DNA from: Toxotes chatareus | Taxonomy: Eukaryota > Chordata > Actinopteri > Toxotidae | Direction of reading: 5' to 3' | DNA: 64,000 bases | Assembly: GCA_016801885.1 (NCBI GenBank) | Contig: JAFBJY010000242.1 | Span: 1-64,000 of the forward strand | Shown here: positions 36,573 to 46,485 of the stretch, one piece after another | How positions within the stretch are numbered: the stretch's first letter is position 1 | Layout: the number at the start of each line of letters is the position of its first letter | The notes under the pieces: generated by a model | The model's database searches: none | Seen by the model: only the letters and a program-made list of their open reading frames with translations | Told to the model about the DNA's origin: nothing | Translations under genes and position numbers: made by a program

Positions 36573-38060
36573 TCAAGAAGTATAGTGTATATGTTTCTCC
36601 TCGATGAAGTCCATGACTTCAGCAGACAGACTGCATTTCTCCCTTATCCTGCTTGCACGACCTGGTGACGACAGTCCCACAAGTTTGATCAGAATATGGT
36701 CAAATGGTATGAAGCACATACTGTGCTTTGCACCTCGTTTTGGATGGAATCGTGTGTTGGGCCCATGAGGATGGAAAAATTCCACTTCCACATCTTGATG
36801 ATGAGCGTCCACAGTGAGAGCCTTTGCTAACCACCAGTGTAGGTCATAAATGACCACAAGCCAATCTCCACACTGAACTACATCAGCAGATAGATCTGTC
36901 ACAGTCACGTCTGGACCACTCTTGCTCACTTTCCTCCCATTCCATTTTCTCCTGCTCACTTTCCTCCCATTCCATTTTCTCTTTGCTCACTTTCCTCCCA
37001 TTCCATTTTCTCTTTGCTCACTTCCCTCCTGTTCCATTTCCTCCATCAACATTGCCAAAGGACCTTTCCTCTTTTGCATTGGTATAGGACCATCATCCTC
37101 AACCTGTGCTCTGGGTGTGTTGGCAGTCAACTGGAATATGGTTGGGCTGAAACACTGACACATCTGTGGCTCACTGCAGGAACAGGACAGTGACCTGCAA
37201 TGGATCTCAGAGTCATTTTGGTGTGTCGGTATGACCTGATGGAGTTTTCTTGTTGCAGGTACAGATTTTAGTGGTAGAGAAAGGAGTGCATCATATGGCT
37301 GCATGTCAGCTTCAGTAATGATATAGGGCTTAGTGCTGGAGAGGCTTCTGCCAACCATATCATGGAAAATATTCCCATTCACAATGTCATTCCCCGCAGT
37401 ATAAGGCTGTCTGCAGTCCTTTTCACAGTACCTCCTATGCCATCTGGTGCTCCCTTCCCATGTGAGATGGGGAAGAAGTTCCAGGTTGCTCTCTTGAAAC
37501 CTAGAGTTGGAGGGACACTGCAGAGGAGAGAGAAGTTATTCTTGTTTTTGTATTGCTTGCTGGGGCGATCTGACCAAAAGTGAATTGTATCAACTTTTGG
37601 AAACTTTCAACAAATATCTTTCAGGACTGGTTCCATGTGAGTCCAAATGGCAGATGCATCTTGTCGCTTGGATTCTGATTCTGTGCAAAAGCCTGTGTTC
37701 TGTTCTTTTGTATAGTACATGCCAGTGTGCAGGTTGAGCTGTGGGCGGTTCTGACCAAAGTGGCATGACTGCACCTCAGAACTATACTTGCATCTCCACC
37801 CCTCAGAAAAGTCCACATGCACAATTACTGTGCTATCATTGCACTCCTCAATTATGCTCCTATACTCTCTGGTCTGGTTCTGAACTAAGCACACGTGTGT
37901 TGTTATTTCTGTCTTTAGTTTGTCTTCATATTGTTTTAGAAGCTCTCCCAGCATGCCACTGTGTATCACAGGTCTTGTGTTGAAGTGCATGGTTCACCTC
38001 TGTGATAGAATATGGATCAGGAGGAAACGTCAGACCACACAAGGACTGAACGACAGTGAG
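36573..38060 (-). pseudogene. RNase-H-fold (DDE-like) teleost multicopy gene, transposase-like, decayed
   Basis: Minus strand, read from about 38,060. A block near 37,840-37,780 (VIVHVDFSEGWRCKYSSEVQ then HFG) holds a candidate first catalytic Asp. WTHMEPVL follows. In another frame, near 37,580-37,400, come a SDRPSKQYKNKNNF block (second Asp) and SHGKGAPDGIGGTVKR. The Glu expected just before the last block in relatives appears to be missing. 37,382-36,987 and 36,959-36,573 continue with a C-terminal module (VVQCGDWLVVIYDLHWWLA... HPHGPNTRFHP) resembling a Tudor-like fold. I know these blocks from uncharacterised teleost and invertebrate repeat families; the exact superfamily is uncertain. 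Several shifts break it. The Polinton inserted about 60 bp upstream of the first block I can read. Confidence 0.5.
36922..37045. repeat. ~31-bp minisatellite within the DDE-like gene
   Basis: Four tandem copies of a unit containing GCTCACTTTCCTCCCATTCC. On the coding strand the unit encodes a repeat around ENGMGGK. Confidence 0.8.
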
Positions 38061-38112
38061 CTTCTCATTCAGTGGAGTCAAGTTAATTCATTATTTCTAA
38101 ACAGCAGAAATG

Positions 38113-38118
38113 TACCTT
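38113..38118. repeat. Left 6-bp target-site duplication of the Polinton (TACCTT)
   Basis: TACCTT directly precedes the element and is repeated exactly at 53,228-53,233 after the other end. Polinton integrases make 6-bp duplications. Confidence 0.92.
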
Positions 38119-38224
38119 AGAGAGAATAGCGTACACCCTTCTGTCAAGATAATTTATGACCCCCCAAGTTGACCCCCTCCCTTCCCGCCACAGGACCCAC
38201 GTGACCCCTGCCCCTAGTCCGACG
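38119..38224 (+). repeat. Left terminal inverted repeat of the Polinton
   Basis: 106 bp, beginning AGAGAGAATAGCGTACACCC. Compared with the right end it has a C run of six instead of nine, lacks an 11-base piece that contains a second TTGACC word, and differs at about three single positions. Confidence 0.93.
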
Positions 38225-38433
38225 CCCCCCCACAAACATTCAGAGTTTCAGGTCAAAAGGTCCACTATGGTATGAAAAAAACGGTGTTACCTTCACTTTG
38301 TGTCTCTAAAATACTTATTTACAACATGGGTCTGTTGTATTTCCTCTACTTTATGTCTCTAAAATGCGTATTGACAACGGATCTGTTGTTTTTCAGGCGC
38401 ATCACAAAAAAAAAAAGAAAGAAAAACGAAAGG

Positions 38434-38440
38434 TATAAAA
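38434..38440 (+). promoter_or_regulatory. TATA box of the left-end spliced gene
   Basis: TATAAAA about 60 bp upstream of the candidate ATG at 38,494 and just inside the left inverted repeat. It is a well-placed promoter for inward transcription. Confidence 0.6.
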
Positions 38441-38493
38441 TGTGTAGGTGAGAAAATAACACCAGTACATAGGGATCAGACTGCGCCGGCAAG

Positions 38494-40044
38494 ATGAGTC
38501 GTGGTATGAATATTGAATTTATTTGCTCGATCCTCTCGCTTTTAAAAAAAACACAGAGTAACTAAATATAACATTTTATTTATCTTAGAGATTACCGTTT
38601 GCGCCGAAATACACTCTCTTCCGCGTGGAAACTTGTTTTCTGGTAAGTCTCCGCAGAGCAGCTATACATTTAAATGATTAATTTTGAAATGATTTAACGA
38701 AGGTTTTCCTTGTTAAAAGTGACTTCAGAGGAGCTGGAGGACCTCCACTTTACGCAGTCAGACTACGGTAAGAAACAATGAGCGATTGGTAGCCGCAATA
38801 AAGAGCCCTAGACGGGTCACTGATGACAAAATACTTACAGATTTAATAGACCGCGCTGAGCGGTGTTTTGGGACATCTGACACATCTGCCGAAGTGTGCG
38901 GAGGAGACAGCAGGGACGAGGATTTTGTGCCGACCGTCCGTCCGTCTAGAAACCGCCTGAGACGCCGCCGCTGTGTTGAGCGTCAACATCAGCCCGATCT
39001 CGGTTCGGACCCGTCCTCCAAAAGCATCCTACCAGAAGTTCCGGAAAGAGAGTCCGAAGACGCTCCTGCTGTAACGGGTAAGTCTTTATTTTAATTTTTT
39101 CAAAGTCTGAAAGAACGCCGCTGTCGGTTCGCCTCCTCTTTTCTGCCGCTCAAAATTTGAAATGAAAGCCGATAGGAAGTGAGGTCGAGCGAGCGAGGGG
39201 CGTGCATCCATCAGAATCTTCGGTGATGTTTTAAGAGAACAGCGCCGCCCTAGACGTTGGCGGTGTACTGTGTAAACTTAGTCAGAATACGTTTAAAGAG
39301 TAACTTTCTCCTATACATTTTAAAAAGTAAATGAATTGAAATAATGATTCAATTATTGTGTGTCTACAGAATTTCAACCTGCCCCTCTGGAGGATTTACC
39401 TCCTGAAAACATCCAACCAGTGAGAGAAATAACGGGTAAGTTTTAATGAAAATAAAGATGGTAGATTTAAAAAATTTGAACCAAGAGGAGTCTTAAAGTT
39501 TTTTTTTTTTATCATTAAAAATAATATGATTCGTGCGTCTGTCTACAGAGCCTCAGTACTGTGTAACTTAATGAGAATACGTTTAAAAGATAACTTCCTC
39601 CTATATATTTTAAAAAAGTAAATAAAATAATGATTCAATTATTGTGTGTCTACAGAATTTCAACCTGCCCCTCTGGAGGATTTACCTCCTGAAAACATCC
39701 AGCCAGTGAGAGAAATAACGGGTAAGTTTTAACGAAAATAAAGATGGTAGATTGAAAAAATTTGGACCAAGAGGAGTCTTAAAGTTTTTTTTTTAATCAT
39801 TAAAATAATATTATGATTTGTGCGTATGTCTACAGAGCCTCAACCTGCCAAAGAGCAACCTGCTGCTGATACATCAGACAAACGGTTGAAGATCTGGGAG
39901 CCCGTGCAATTTAGAGGAAGATTTCAGCCTCACGGCTCCGCTTCTGGTTCCGGTTCTGGTTCGGTCCCCGCTTCCAGCATTCACGACGCCGGAGGAGGGC
40001 ACGTGAGGGATCATAGAGCCTCCCACTGTGGTGAATATCAGTAA
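38494..40044 (+). CDS. Spliced multi-exon left-end gene of the Polinton, function unknown
   Basis: Predicted exons: 38,494-38,503 (ATG AGT CGT G), 38,589-38,642, about 38,720-38,767, about 38,793-39,077, 39,370-39,435, 39,656-39,721 and 39,836-40,044 (TAA). Most boundaries are GTAAG donors and TCTACAG-type acceptors, and all share phase 1, so any exon could be skipped without loss of frame. Exons 5 and 6 are 66-bp near-copies encoding a FQPAPLEDLPPENIQPVREI unit. The last exon encodes WEPVQFRGRFQPHGSASGS and ends acidic/His-rich. Exon 4 has an Arg-rich RNRLRRRRC that could be a nuclear signal. Exon 3 to 4 does not join cleanly: the gap is too short for an intron and the frame shifts. I recognise no domain. 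Position next to a TATA box at the left end suggests an early regulatory gene. Confidence 0.5.
39266..39845 (+). repeat. ~286-bp tandem duplication of exon plus introns
   Basis: A unit of intron, 66-bp exon, intron and the first bases of the last exon occurs twice; matching acceptors are 286-287 bp apart (39,370/39,656 and 39,549/39,836). The internal junction at about 39,549-39,560 retains a remnant AGCCTCAG of the last exon fused to intron. Confidence 0.85.
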
Positions 40045-40092
40045 CTCGACATTCCACTTCCACTCTGGGGTTTTTTTCTTTTGAAAAGAGAA

Positions 40093-43000
40093 ATGGATAA
40101 AGAGTTCATAGCAGTTCCTGTAGAGTTAGAAGAAATTGTAGAAGAACTGAATAACCTTCCACCTGTTGCTGAAATAAATGTTCAAAATTCTGGTGCAGAA
40201 CATTCTGGTGCAGAGAATTATTTTCAGCCCTTAGAAAATGCTCTCCAGCATCTTGTGCTTTTGTCAGCGGCAGCAAACCCAGAACATTATTTTCAGCCCT
40301 TAGAAAATGCTCTTCAAAGCCTCACCTCCCCTAGCTCACCCATCTTTGAGGATGCCCGAGCAGCAGCGCCGCGGTACCCTCATCACCAGAGACAGACCCT
40401 GTTCCAGAGCATCGAGGAGGAAATTTTAGAATCTCCTCCTCCTCCTCCCTCCGACCACTTCCAGAACGCACGACGACCCGACCGCTTTAACAACGTGGGA
40501 ATAAGGCGTACTTTCGCCATTCCTCCTCCCGAAAACGTACCCGATCTCGCTCAATTTTACATAGATGTTATGAGCATCCTCCGAGATTTGGCGGAGGAGG
40601 CAAAATCAAACGCTAGACGAAATGATGTGATCCAGTTAGAGTTGAGAGGAGAAAGCGTGCATCAACACGTCTCGGTGACCGTTGATTTAAAACGGGATGC
40701 CATCCTTCCCGCCTTTGAGGGTCTGCTAGAAAGGTTAGTACAATCCAACGCAGATATCGCCTCAGACGATAACCTGGAATTAATCGTCCAGGTGGTGAGA
40801 AATCCCAACGGCGGTGTCAAAAGAAAACTGCACAAAACTTTAGAGTGCGAAATCATTCAAAAGAAGAAACGCCATCTGTACGTGGTAAACAATAACGATG
40901 ATCGTCTCTGCTTCGCCATCTGCCTAGCTCACCTCACAAACCCCGGGGTCGGCGTCAACGAGGCTGTAGAACGAGGGAGAGAGTTGCAGCGTCTAGCCGG
41001 TCTGAGTGAGCAGACGCCCGTGACCTTTAGCGACGTAGGTAAATTTGAAAATATTCTCAGACGTAAAATTGTGGTCTTTCACAAAACTACAGACGAAGCG
41101 CCCTCGCTCTCATTTTGAGACCGCTTTTTCTGATCGTTCAAATCCTCTATTTCTGCTTTTGTTGCAAAATCATTACTACGGTATACAAAATCTGAAAGGT
41201 TTTCTGGGTGCTAGGTACGTTTGTCAGTATTGCTACAAGACCTTTGAAAACTCACACACGCACTGCGTTGCCCGGCTACTGCCCCCGTCTGCTGTGACCT
41301 CTGTCCAGTGGGAGAGGATCTCAGCCGCGTATACTGCCAGGACTGCGGCAGGATGTGTTGTACGCCTTTGTGCTTTTCCAGACACAAAGAGCCTCGGCAG
41401 AGGGGTGAAAAGTGCATCAGTACTTGCGGTATGATTAAAAGATGCAGGGATTGTAGAAATCTGTACACCGTCAGTAAAACAGCAAAGTCTCACACCTGTC
41501 CTCTGAAGGCGTGTCACATCTGCGGGGAAAAAGTAGCCCTCGACAGTCTGAGCACGGAGCAGCACCAATGCTACATCCAGCCTCTCCCACCGTTGACGGA
41601 GCACGGTGAAAAATTGATTTTTACGATTTTGAAACGCTCGTCGACAGGAAGGGGTGCACGCCCTTACTTGGTGTGCACCAAAACATGGAAGGGTGAAGAG
41701 TGGGGCTCTTACGGTTTAGACTGCGTCAGAGACTTTCTCCTGCGTTTCAGGAGACTTCTTTACCAGGGAGCCACGTTTATAGCCCACAACGCTCGAGGTT
41801 TTGACAGCTACCTGATCCTCAACTGCATGATAGAACTGGGTTACAAACCTTCTCACCTCATCATGCACGGCAGTAAAGTTCTGAGTTTCACAGATCCTGA
41901 TTTCCGGTTAAAATTCATCGACTCGTTATGTTTTCTCACCATGCCTTTAAACGCTATGCCCAAAGCATTGGGTTTTAGCGATCAGAGCAAGGGCTACTTC
42001 CCTCACAGGTTCAGCTCAAAGAAGCGTTTAAGATACGCCGGACCCTACCCCCACCCAACGATTATGGTGTAGAACGCATGACATCGCAGCAAGCAGAGTT
42101 TCAGTGCTGGTACGAAACAGCTTCTCAGGGTATCTTTCACTTTGAAAAGGAAGCTCTGTACTATTGTAAAAATGACGTCCGCATTCTCTTAGAGGGATGC
42201 GCCAGATTCAGAAATCAGTTTCTCCGCGACACGGGACTGGACCCTTTCAGCTGCGTGACTATTGCCTCAGCCTGCATGAAAGTGTTTCTCACCAATTTCC
42301 TGCCCCCTCAATCCTTGGCCATACCTCCGCCCGACAACTACAGGCATCAGTGCAAAAGCTATTCAAACGCCTCCATCCAGTGGTTAGAGTGGGTGGCGCA
42401 CACAGAAAACAAGTTTATTCGGCACGCTCTGAACGAGGGAGAAAAACAAATAGGGCCTTACTTTGTGGACGGTTATGCCGAAATCGAAGGTGTAAAGTAT
42501 GCGCGTGGGAATTCCTGGGGTGCTTTTATCACGGTTGTCCCACCTGTTTTCAGCCCTGCGAGACGTGTCCTTTGACAGGAACCCCCTATGAGGCGCTGCA
42601 CGAAGCTACCTGTGAGAAATTACAAAGACTGGAAAACGTTTACGGAGTCCGCACGATCGTCATGAGAGAACACGAATAGTCAGAGATGACACGCTCTCAC
42701 CCCGGAGTGATGGCCTTTCTCAAACGCTTTCGAGGCCCCAAACCTCTCTCCCCTTGCCAAGCTCTCTACAGAGGCAGGACCTGCGCCGTGAGGTTGAGAT
42801 ACACGGCGGCCTCTGACGAAACCGTGCAGTACGTGGACGTGACGTCTCTGTACCCCTACGTCAATTGTAGCTTTATGCACCCGCTTAGGCCACCCGACCG
42901 TCATATACAAAGACTTTGATGACCCACGAAACTACTACGGGCTCATCAGCGCCGTCGCTCTACCCTCCTCGTGGGCTCTTTTTTCCTGTACTGCCTTACA

Positions 43001-44103
43001 AAACCTCTCGAGGCAAATTGGTGTTCACCCTCTGCCGTACGTGTGCTGAAACAAACAATCAGACATCCTCTTGCAAACACGACGATGAGGCTAGAGCGTT
43101 GACGGGGGTGTGGGTCACCGTCGAATTCAACAAAGCTCTGGATCGCGGTTACAGAGTCGGAGAGATTAACGAAGTGTGGCACTTTGACAGACGTAGCGAT
43201 TCCATCTTTGTCGACTACATACACACCTTTCTGAAAGGAAAGCAGGAGGCTTCTGGGTACCCCCCAGAGGCGTGTGATGAGGAAAGCAGGCAAAAGTACA
43301 TCAGAGACTATCGACTCCATCAAGGCGTCCAATTAGACGCAGACAAAATTGAAACCAACCCAGCCAGGAGACAGGTGTCTAAGCTCTGCCTCAACAGCTT
43401 CTGGGGCAAGTTTGCGCAGAGAAGTAATATGATTAGAACCGAGCTGATCAGCGAGCCGGAGCAGTTTTTCCGCTTGATGTTTTCAGGCCAGCATCGAGTC
43501 AAGTACTTTTCCTTCCTCAGCGACAAAACCGCAATGGTTCAGTGGAATTACCACGAGCGAGCGCGTCGTACCTCCCGGCAGATCCAATAACGTTTTTTCG
43601 TCGCCGCCTTCACCACCGCCTACGCCCGTCTCAAGTTGTACGAGTATCTGGAACAGTTGGGAGACAGGGTCCTCTATACCGATACAGATAGCCTGATTTA
43701 TTCGGTGAAAGAGGGAGAGTCCCCCTTGGAACTGGGTCATTATCTGGGGGATTTGACGGATGAGCTGGGAGGCGACAGCATTCAAGAATACGCCGCCGCC
43801 GGTCCTAAATGTTACGCCTACCAAACTAGAAATAGTAAAAAGGTAGTGATGCGCGTCAAGGGTATCACTCAGACCCGAGACAGCAGCGAGCGAGTCAACT
43901 TTTGACGGTGTGAAAGAGCTGGTGGAAGGTTATTTGGACGAGTCTAGGGAGAGGAACGGGTGATTCAAATCCCTCAACACAACATCGTTAGGGATAAAAA
44001 GAGACTGCTATTGAAAAATTCAGCATTTCAGAAAAAATTTAGAGTGGTATACGACAAAAGATGTCTGTTTAGCGACGGGACGAGCCTGCCTTTCGGCTAT
44101 TGA
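40093..44103 (+). pseudogene. polB: Protein-primed family-B DNA polymerase (PolB), Polinton type, broken
   Basis: Replicates the element genome. I chose ATG 40,093 (MDKEFIAVP); the upstream TTG has no support. The first 340 codons form an N-terminal region with a duplicated YFQPLENAL word and RLCFAICLAHLTNPGVGV. Cys/His-rich segments follow (about 41,310-41,580). The exonuclease has its DFE codons at about 41,620-41,630 out of the current frame, then AHNARGFDSYLILN (Exo II) and YYCKNDVRI (Exo III). Polymerase motifs: DVTSLYPYVN (A, 42,840), KLCLNSFWGKFAQ (B, 43,380) and YTDTDSLIY (C, 43,677). The end is the TGA at 44,101. About eight frameshifts plus an in-frame TAG at 42,677 break it. Total span is about 1,340 codons, normal for Polinton PolB. 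Confidence 0.92.
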
Positions 44104-44121
44104 TTTTGAATCGAGTCTGTG

Positions 44122-44788
44122 ATGGAGGAAATTAACTTTGATCCTAGACTTACTGCACCTTTTTCATGTCTGGTGGTGGGACCCAGCGGTTGTGGGAAAA
44201 CCTATTTTGTAAAAAGTGTTTTAGAAAATTTAAAAAATGCTGTAAATATTGTACCTGAAAATGTAGTGTGGATTTATACTTCCTTTCAACCTATGTATGC
44301 TGAACTACAAAAGATAAATAAAAATATTAAATTTGTTGAAGGTCTGCCTGAGTCTTTTGAAGACGACAACCTGTTTCCTCCCGAGCAGAGTCATTTGATT
44401 ATTCTGGACGATGTTATTTTTCAGGCCTCTGACCATCCTGAAGTGGTTAGAATTTTCATGCAGTACAGACATCATAGACGTATGAGCGTCATGATGCTCA
44501 CTCAAAATGTATTTCATCGAGGCAAATACAGCCGCACCATCAGTCTGAACAGTAATTATATGGTGCTCTTTAAAAATCCTCGGGATAAATTACAGCTGAA
44601 TGTGTTAGCTCATCAGATCTTTCCGTCCCAAAAAACCCTTTTTTCTGGAAAGTTTTGAAGACGCCGTCAAAGACCCTCACGGCTATTTAATCCTCGACCT
44701 CACACCCACCTGCCCAGAACGGTACAGACTGAGGACCGGGATACTTCCCGGTCAGTGGCCGACGGTGTACGTCCAGAAACCCAGATAA
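44122..44788 (+). pseudogene. Genome-packaging ATPase (HerA/FtsK-like), one frameshift
   Basis: Packages element DNA into capsids in the family. The ATG is at 44,122, 18 bases after the PolB stop. The Walker A motif VVGPSGCGKTYFVKSVL is at residues 17-33 and the Walker B block HLIILDDVIF at about 93-102, followed by MQYRHHRRMSVMMLTQN, which holds a sensor-like region. The frame runs open to 44,658. A shift in the A6/T6 homopolymer region at about 44,628-44,646 moves the last 45 or so codons (DLTPTCPERYRL, ending TAA 44,786) into the next frame. The shift at a homopolymer could be a sequencing indel; otherwise the protein lacks its C-terminus. Confidence 0.9.
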
Positions 44789-44801
44789 ATTCCTCCTCAC
44801 C

Positions 44802-45143
44802 ATGTCGAAGCGTATAAAAAGGAACGGTCCCTTACTCAAAGCTCTGTACCTGGCTACGCCTCAGAAACGTCGAGATATTCTAGCTCACTGTTCGCCGGAC
44901 TTTCTCAGCGCCCTGTGTGAGATCGCCGTCAATATTTTGAAAGGCAACATTCCCCTCTCGTCTCAACAATATACGAAACTAAAGAGACAGAAAAAAATTA
45001 TCAAATTATCAATTATCAGAGAAGTGGGTTTGAAACGTAAAAAACAAGTGTTAAAGAAGCAGACGGGGGGATTTCTTTTACCCCTACTTTCAGCCGCTAT
45101 ACCTATCATCGAAAACCTCATAGGAGGACTTATAAGAAAATAA
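44802..45143 (+). CDS. Small basic core-like protein of Polintons (113 aa)
   Basis: Intact. It is Lys/Arg-rich at the start (MSKRIKRNGPLLKALYLATP) and in the middle (KLKRQKKIIKL, LKRKKQVLKKQ), with a Gly-rich hydrophobic C-terminus (GGFLLPLLSAAIP). The central block LCEIAVNILKGNIPLSS recurs in animal Polintons and adintoviruses, as I remember that family. The composition fits a DNA-condensing virion protein that also touches membrane, but no function is proven. It begins 14 bp after the ATPase stop and ends one base before the next ATG, so transcript sharing is likely. Confidence 0.75.
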   Translation: MSKRIKRNGPLLKALYLATPQKRRDILAHCSPDFLSALCEIAVNILKGNIPLSSQQYTKLKRQKKIIKLSIIREVGLKRKKQVLKKQTGGFLLPLLSAAIPIIENLIGGLIRK

Positions 45144-45144
45144 A

Positions 45145-45948
45145 ATGTCTCTGAGGACGAGCCAGAAAATGTTTCTCCTCTCACCCCAGCAGCTGAGCCG
45201 TCTGACCCGCCCCGAATCTTCTTCTATCAGACAGACGGCCAAAGATGATTTGGATGTTCAAATGAGAGAGATCTTAAACGAACCCGGATTGAGTTCCTAT
45301 GAAAAAATCAAAAAATACAACGCGCTCCTGCAAAGATACCTCGCTCTGATCAAGCAGGGTAAGAAAGAGGAACGTCGGGTGACTTTGTCTTTGCATCATG
45401 ACCCGTCGCGAGAGGAGGGGAAGGAGTTCACGCCGCTGGCGGACACGACGGCGGGCGGCGCCGCCTGTACCGCAAAAGGATTTGACGGAGCGGGATTTAG
45501 ATGAAACGGCTAGTGAGACATTAAAAGTCTTCCTCCCCGCGATCGCAGAAACGCCGAGTACGTGATGAAGAAGTTAGCCGAAGGTGAGGGGGCTGGACTT
45601 GAAAGGGAATTTGTTTATAAGGGAAGACTGTGAAAGGGTCTCATATGATCGATTTATTTAAAAACCTTTCTTATAAAAAAAAGAGCCCCACCGCCGGCTG
45701 GTTGGACTAGTTTCCTAAGTATTCTGAACGATCTGAACGCCCCGTTATCCGTCGTGACTAACCCTCAATGGCGTAAACAGTTGCATCGTCTCAAAACGGA
45801 CGACTTGCCTGATCTTTGGCAGAACAAGAAGAGAAAAAAAAGAAGAAGAAGAAAAGTTAACCTATCTCCGCGATGGATTAGTCCGTCGGAAGAGGGAGAG
45901 GATAAAAAGACTGAAAAACCTTCTAGATGGATCCACTTTTCCCCATAA
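45145..45948 (+). pseudogene. Conserved Polinton small protein, C-terminus shifted
   Basis: The N-terminal part (45,145-45,504) has SSIRQTAKDDLDVQMREIL and LSSYEKIKKYNALLQRYLAL, blocks I recognise from Polinton/adintovirus genomes but whose function is unknown to me. Downstream, in other frames, fragments with the expected C-terminal words follow: an SSPRDRRNAEYVMKKL-type piece at about 45,530-45,580 and TNPQWRKQLHRLKTDDL at 45,754, with a Lys/Arg run at 45,830-45,865 and PSRWIHFSP, ending at 45,948. So the gene is probably one protein of about 260 codons broken by at least two shifts. The ATG at 45,145 lies one base after the previous stop. Confidence 0.65.
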
Positions 45949-45973
45949 ATGACTCATACTCTGTCCTTTTCTC

Positions 45974-45988
45974 AATAAAATCTTTATT
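45974..45988. terminator. Interleaved bidirectional polyadenylation signals
   Basis: AATAAA at 45,974-45,979 serves the rightward genes. TTTATT at 45,983-45,988 is AATAAA on the minus strand and serves the leftward genes. They are three bases apart at the convergence point of the two arms. Confidence 0.75.
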
Positions 45989-46039
45989 CATCAGCGTTCA
46001 CGTGTCTACGGTACATTTTTTATCATGCATTTTACAAGA

Positions 46040-46466
46040 AAATAATAATAAACAGGATCATCTGCAACAATCTTTAAACGTTTGTAAAGATAATCCACGG
46101 GCGTGCTGGCAGAGATAGTAAACGCAGTGTTGCCCGCAGGTAATGGACAGGGGGTGTTGAAGCTGTCAATTGTGGTACAAGATCTCTGTAGAACGGTCTT
46201 CCAAAAACTGCGAGATACTCGAAGGGTAATAATCAAAGTGGGGGCAGACCGTAAGAGTCGAAAAAAAAGGTAGCCGCGCCGTTTTCTTCCAGAGTCAAAG
46301 CCAACCAGTGTTCTCCGGCATGTGGGAGGGTGTGTGTTGACGATAAAGTACGCGGGGATCTGAACGACAAAGTGAGTGAGGGAAGCTGGTCCGAGGCCCA
46401 CACGCGCAGCAAAAAATACATCCCCAGCAGACGGTGCAAAAGATTTTCCAGCTGATGGTTATCCAT
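46040..46466 (-). pseudogene. Adenain-like cysteine protease, frameshifted
   Basis: Processes capsid precursors in related viruses. The minus-strand ATG is at 46,466. An N-terminal helix and RVWASDQLPSL follow. The catalytic His is in GEHWLALTLEENG and the conserved acidic residue in FFFDSYGLPP (46,330-46,235). Before the catalytic Cys the frame changes: a Cys codon in a GQHC-type context lies at 46,124-46,126 in another frame, as does the following conserved hydrophobic block. Adenain is about 200 residues, but only 77 codons are open here. It is read as two or three shifted pieces. Confidence 0.8.
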
Positions 46467-46485
46467 TTATTTTTTTTTCTTTTAG

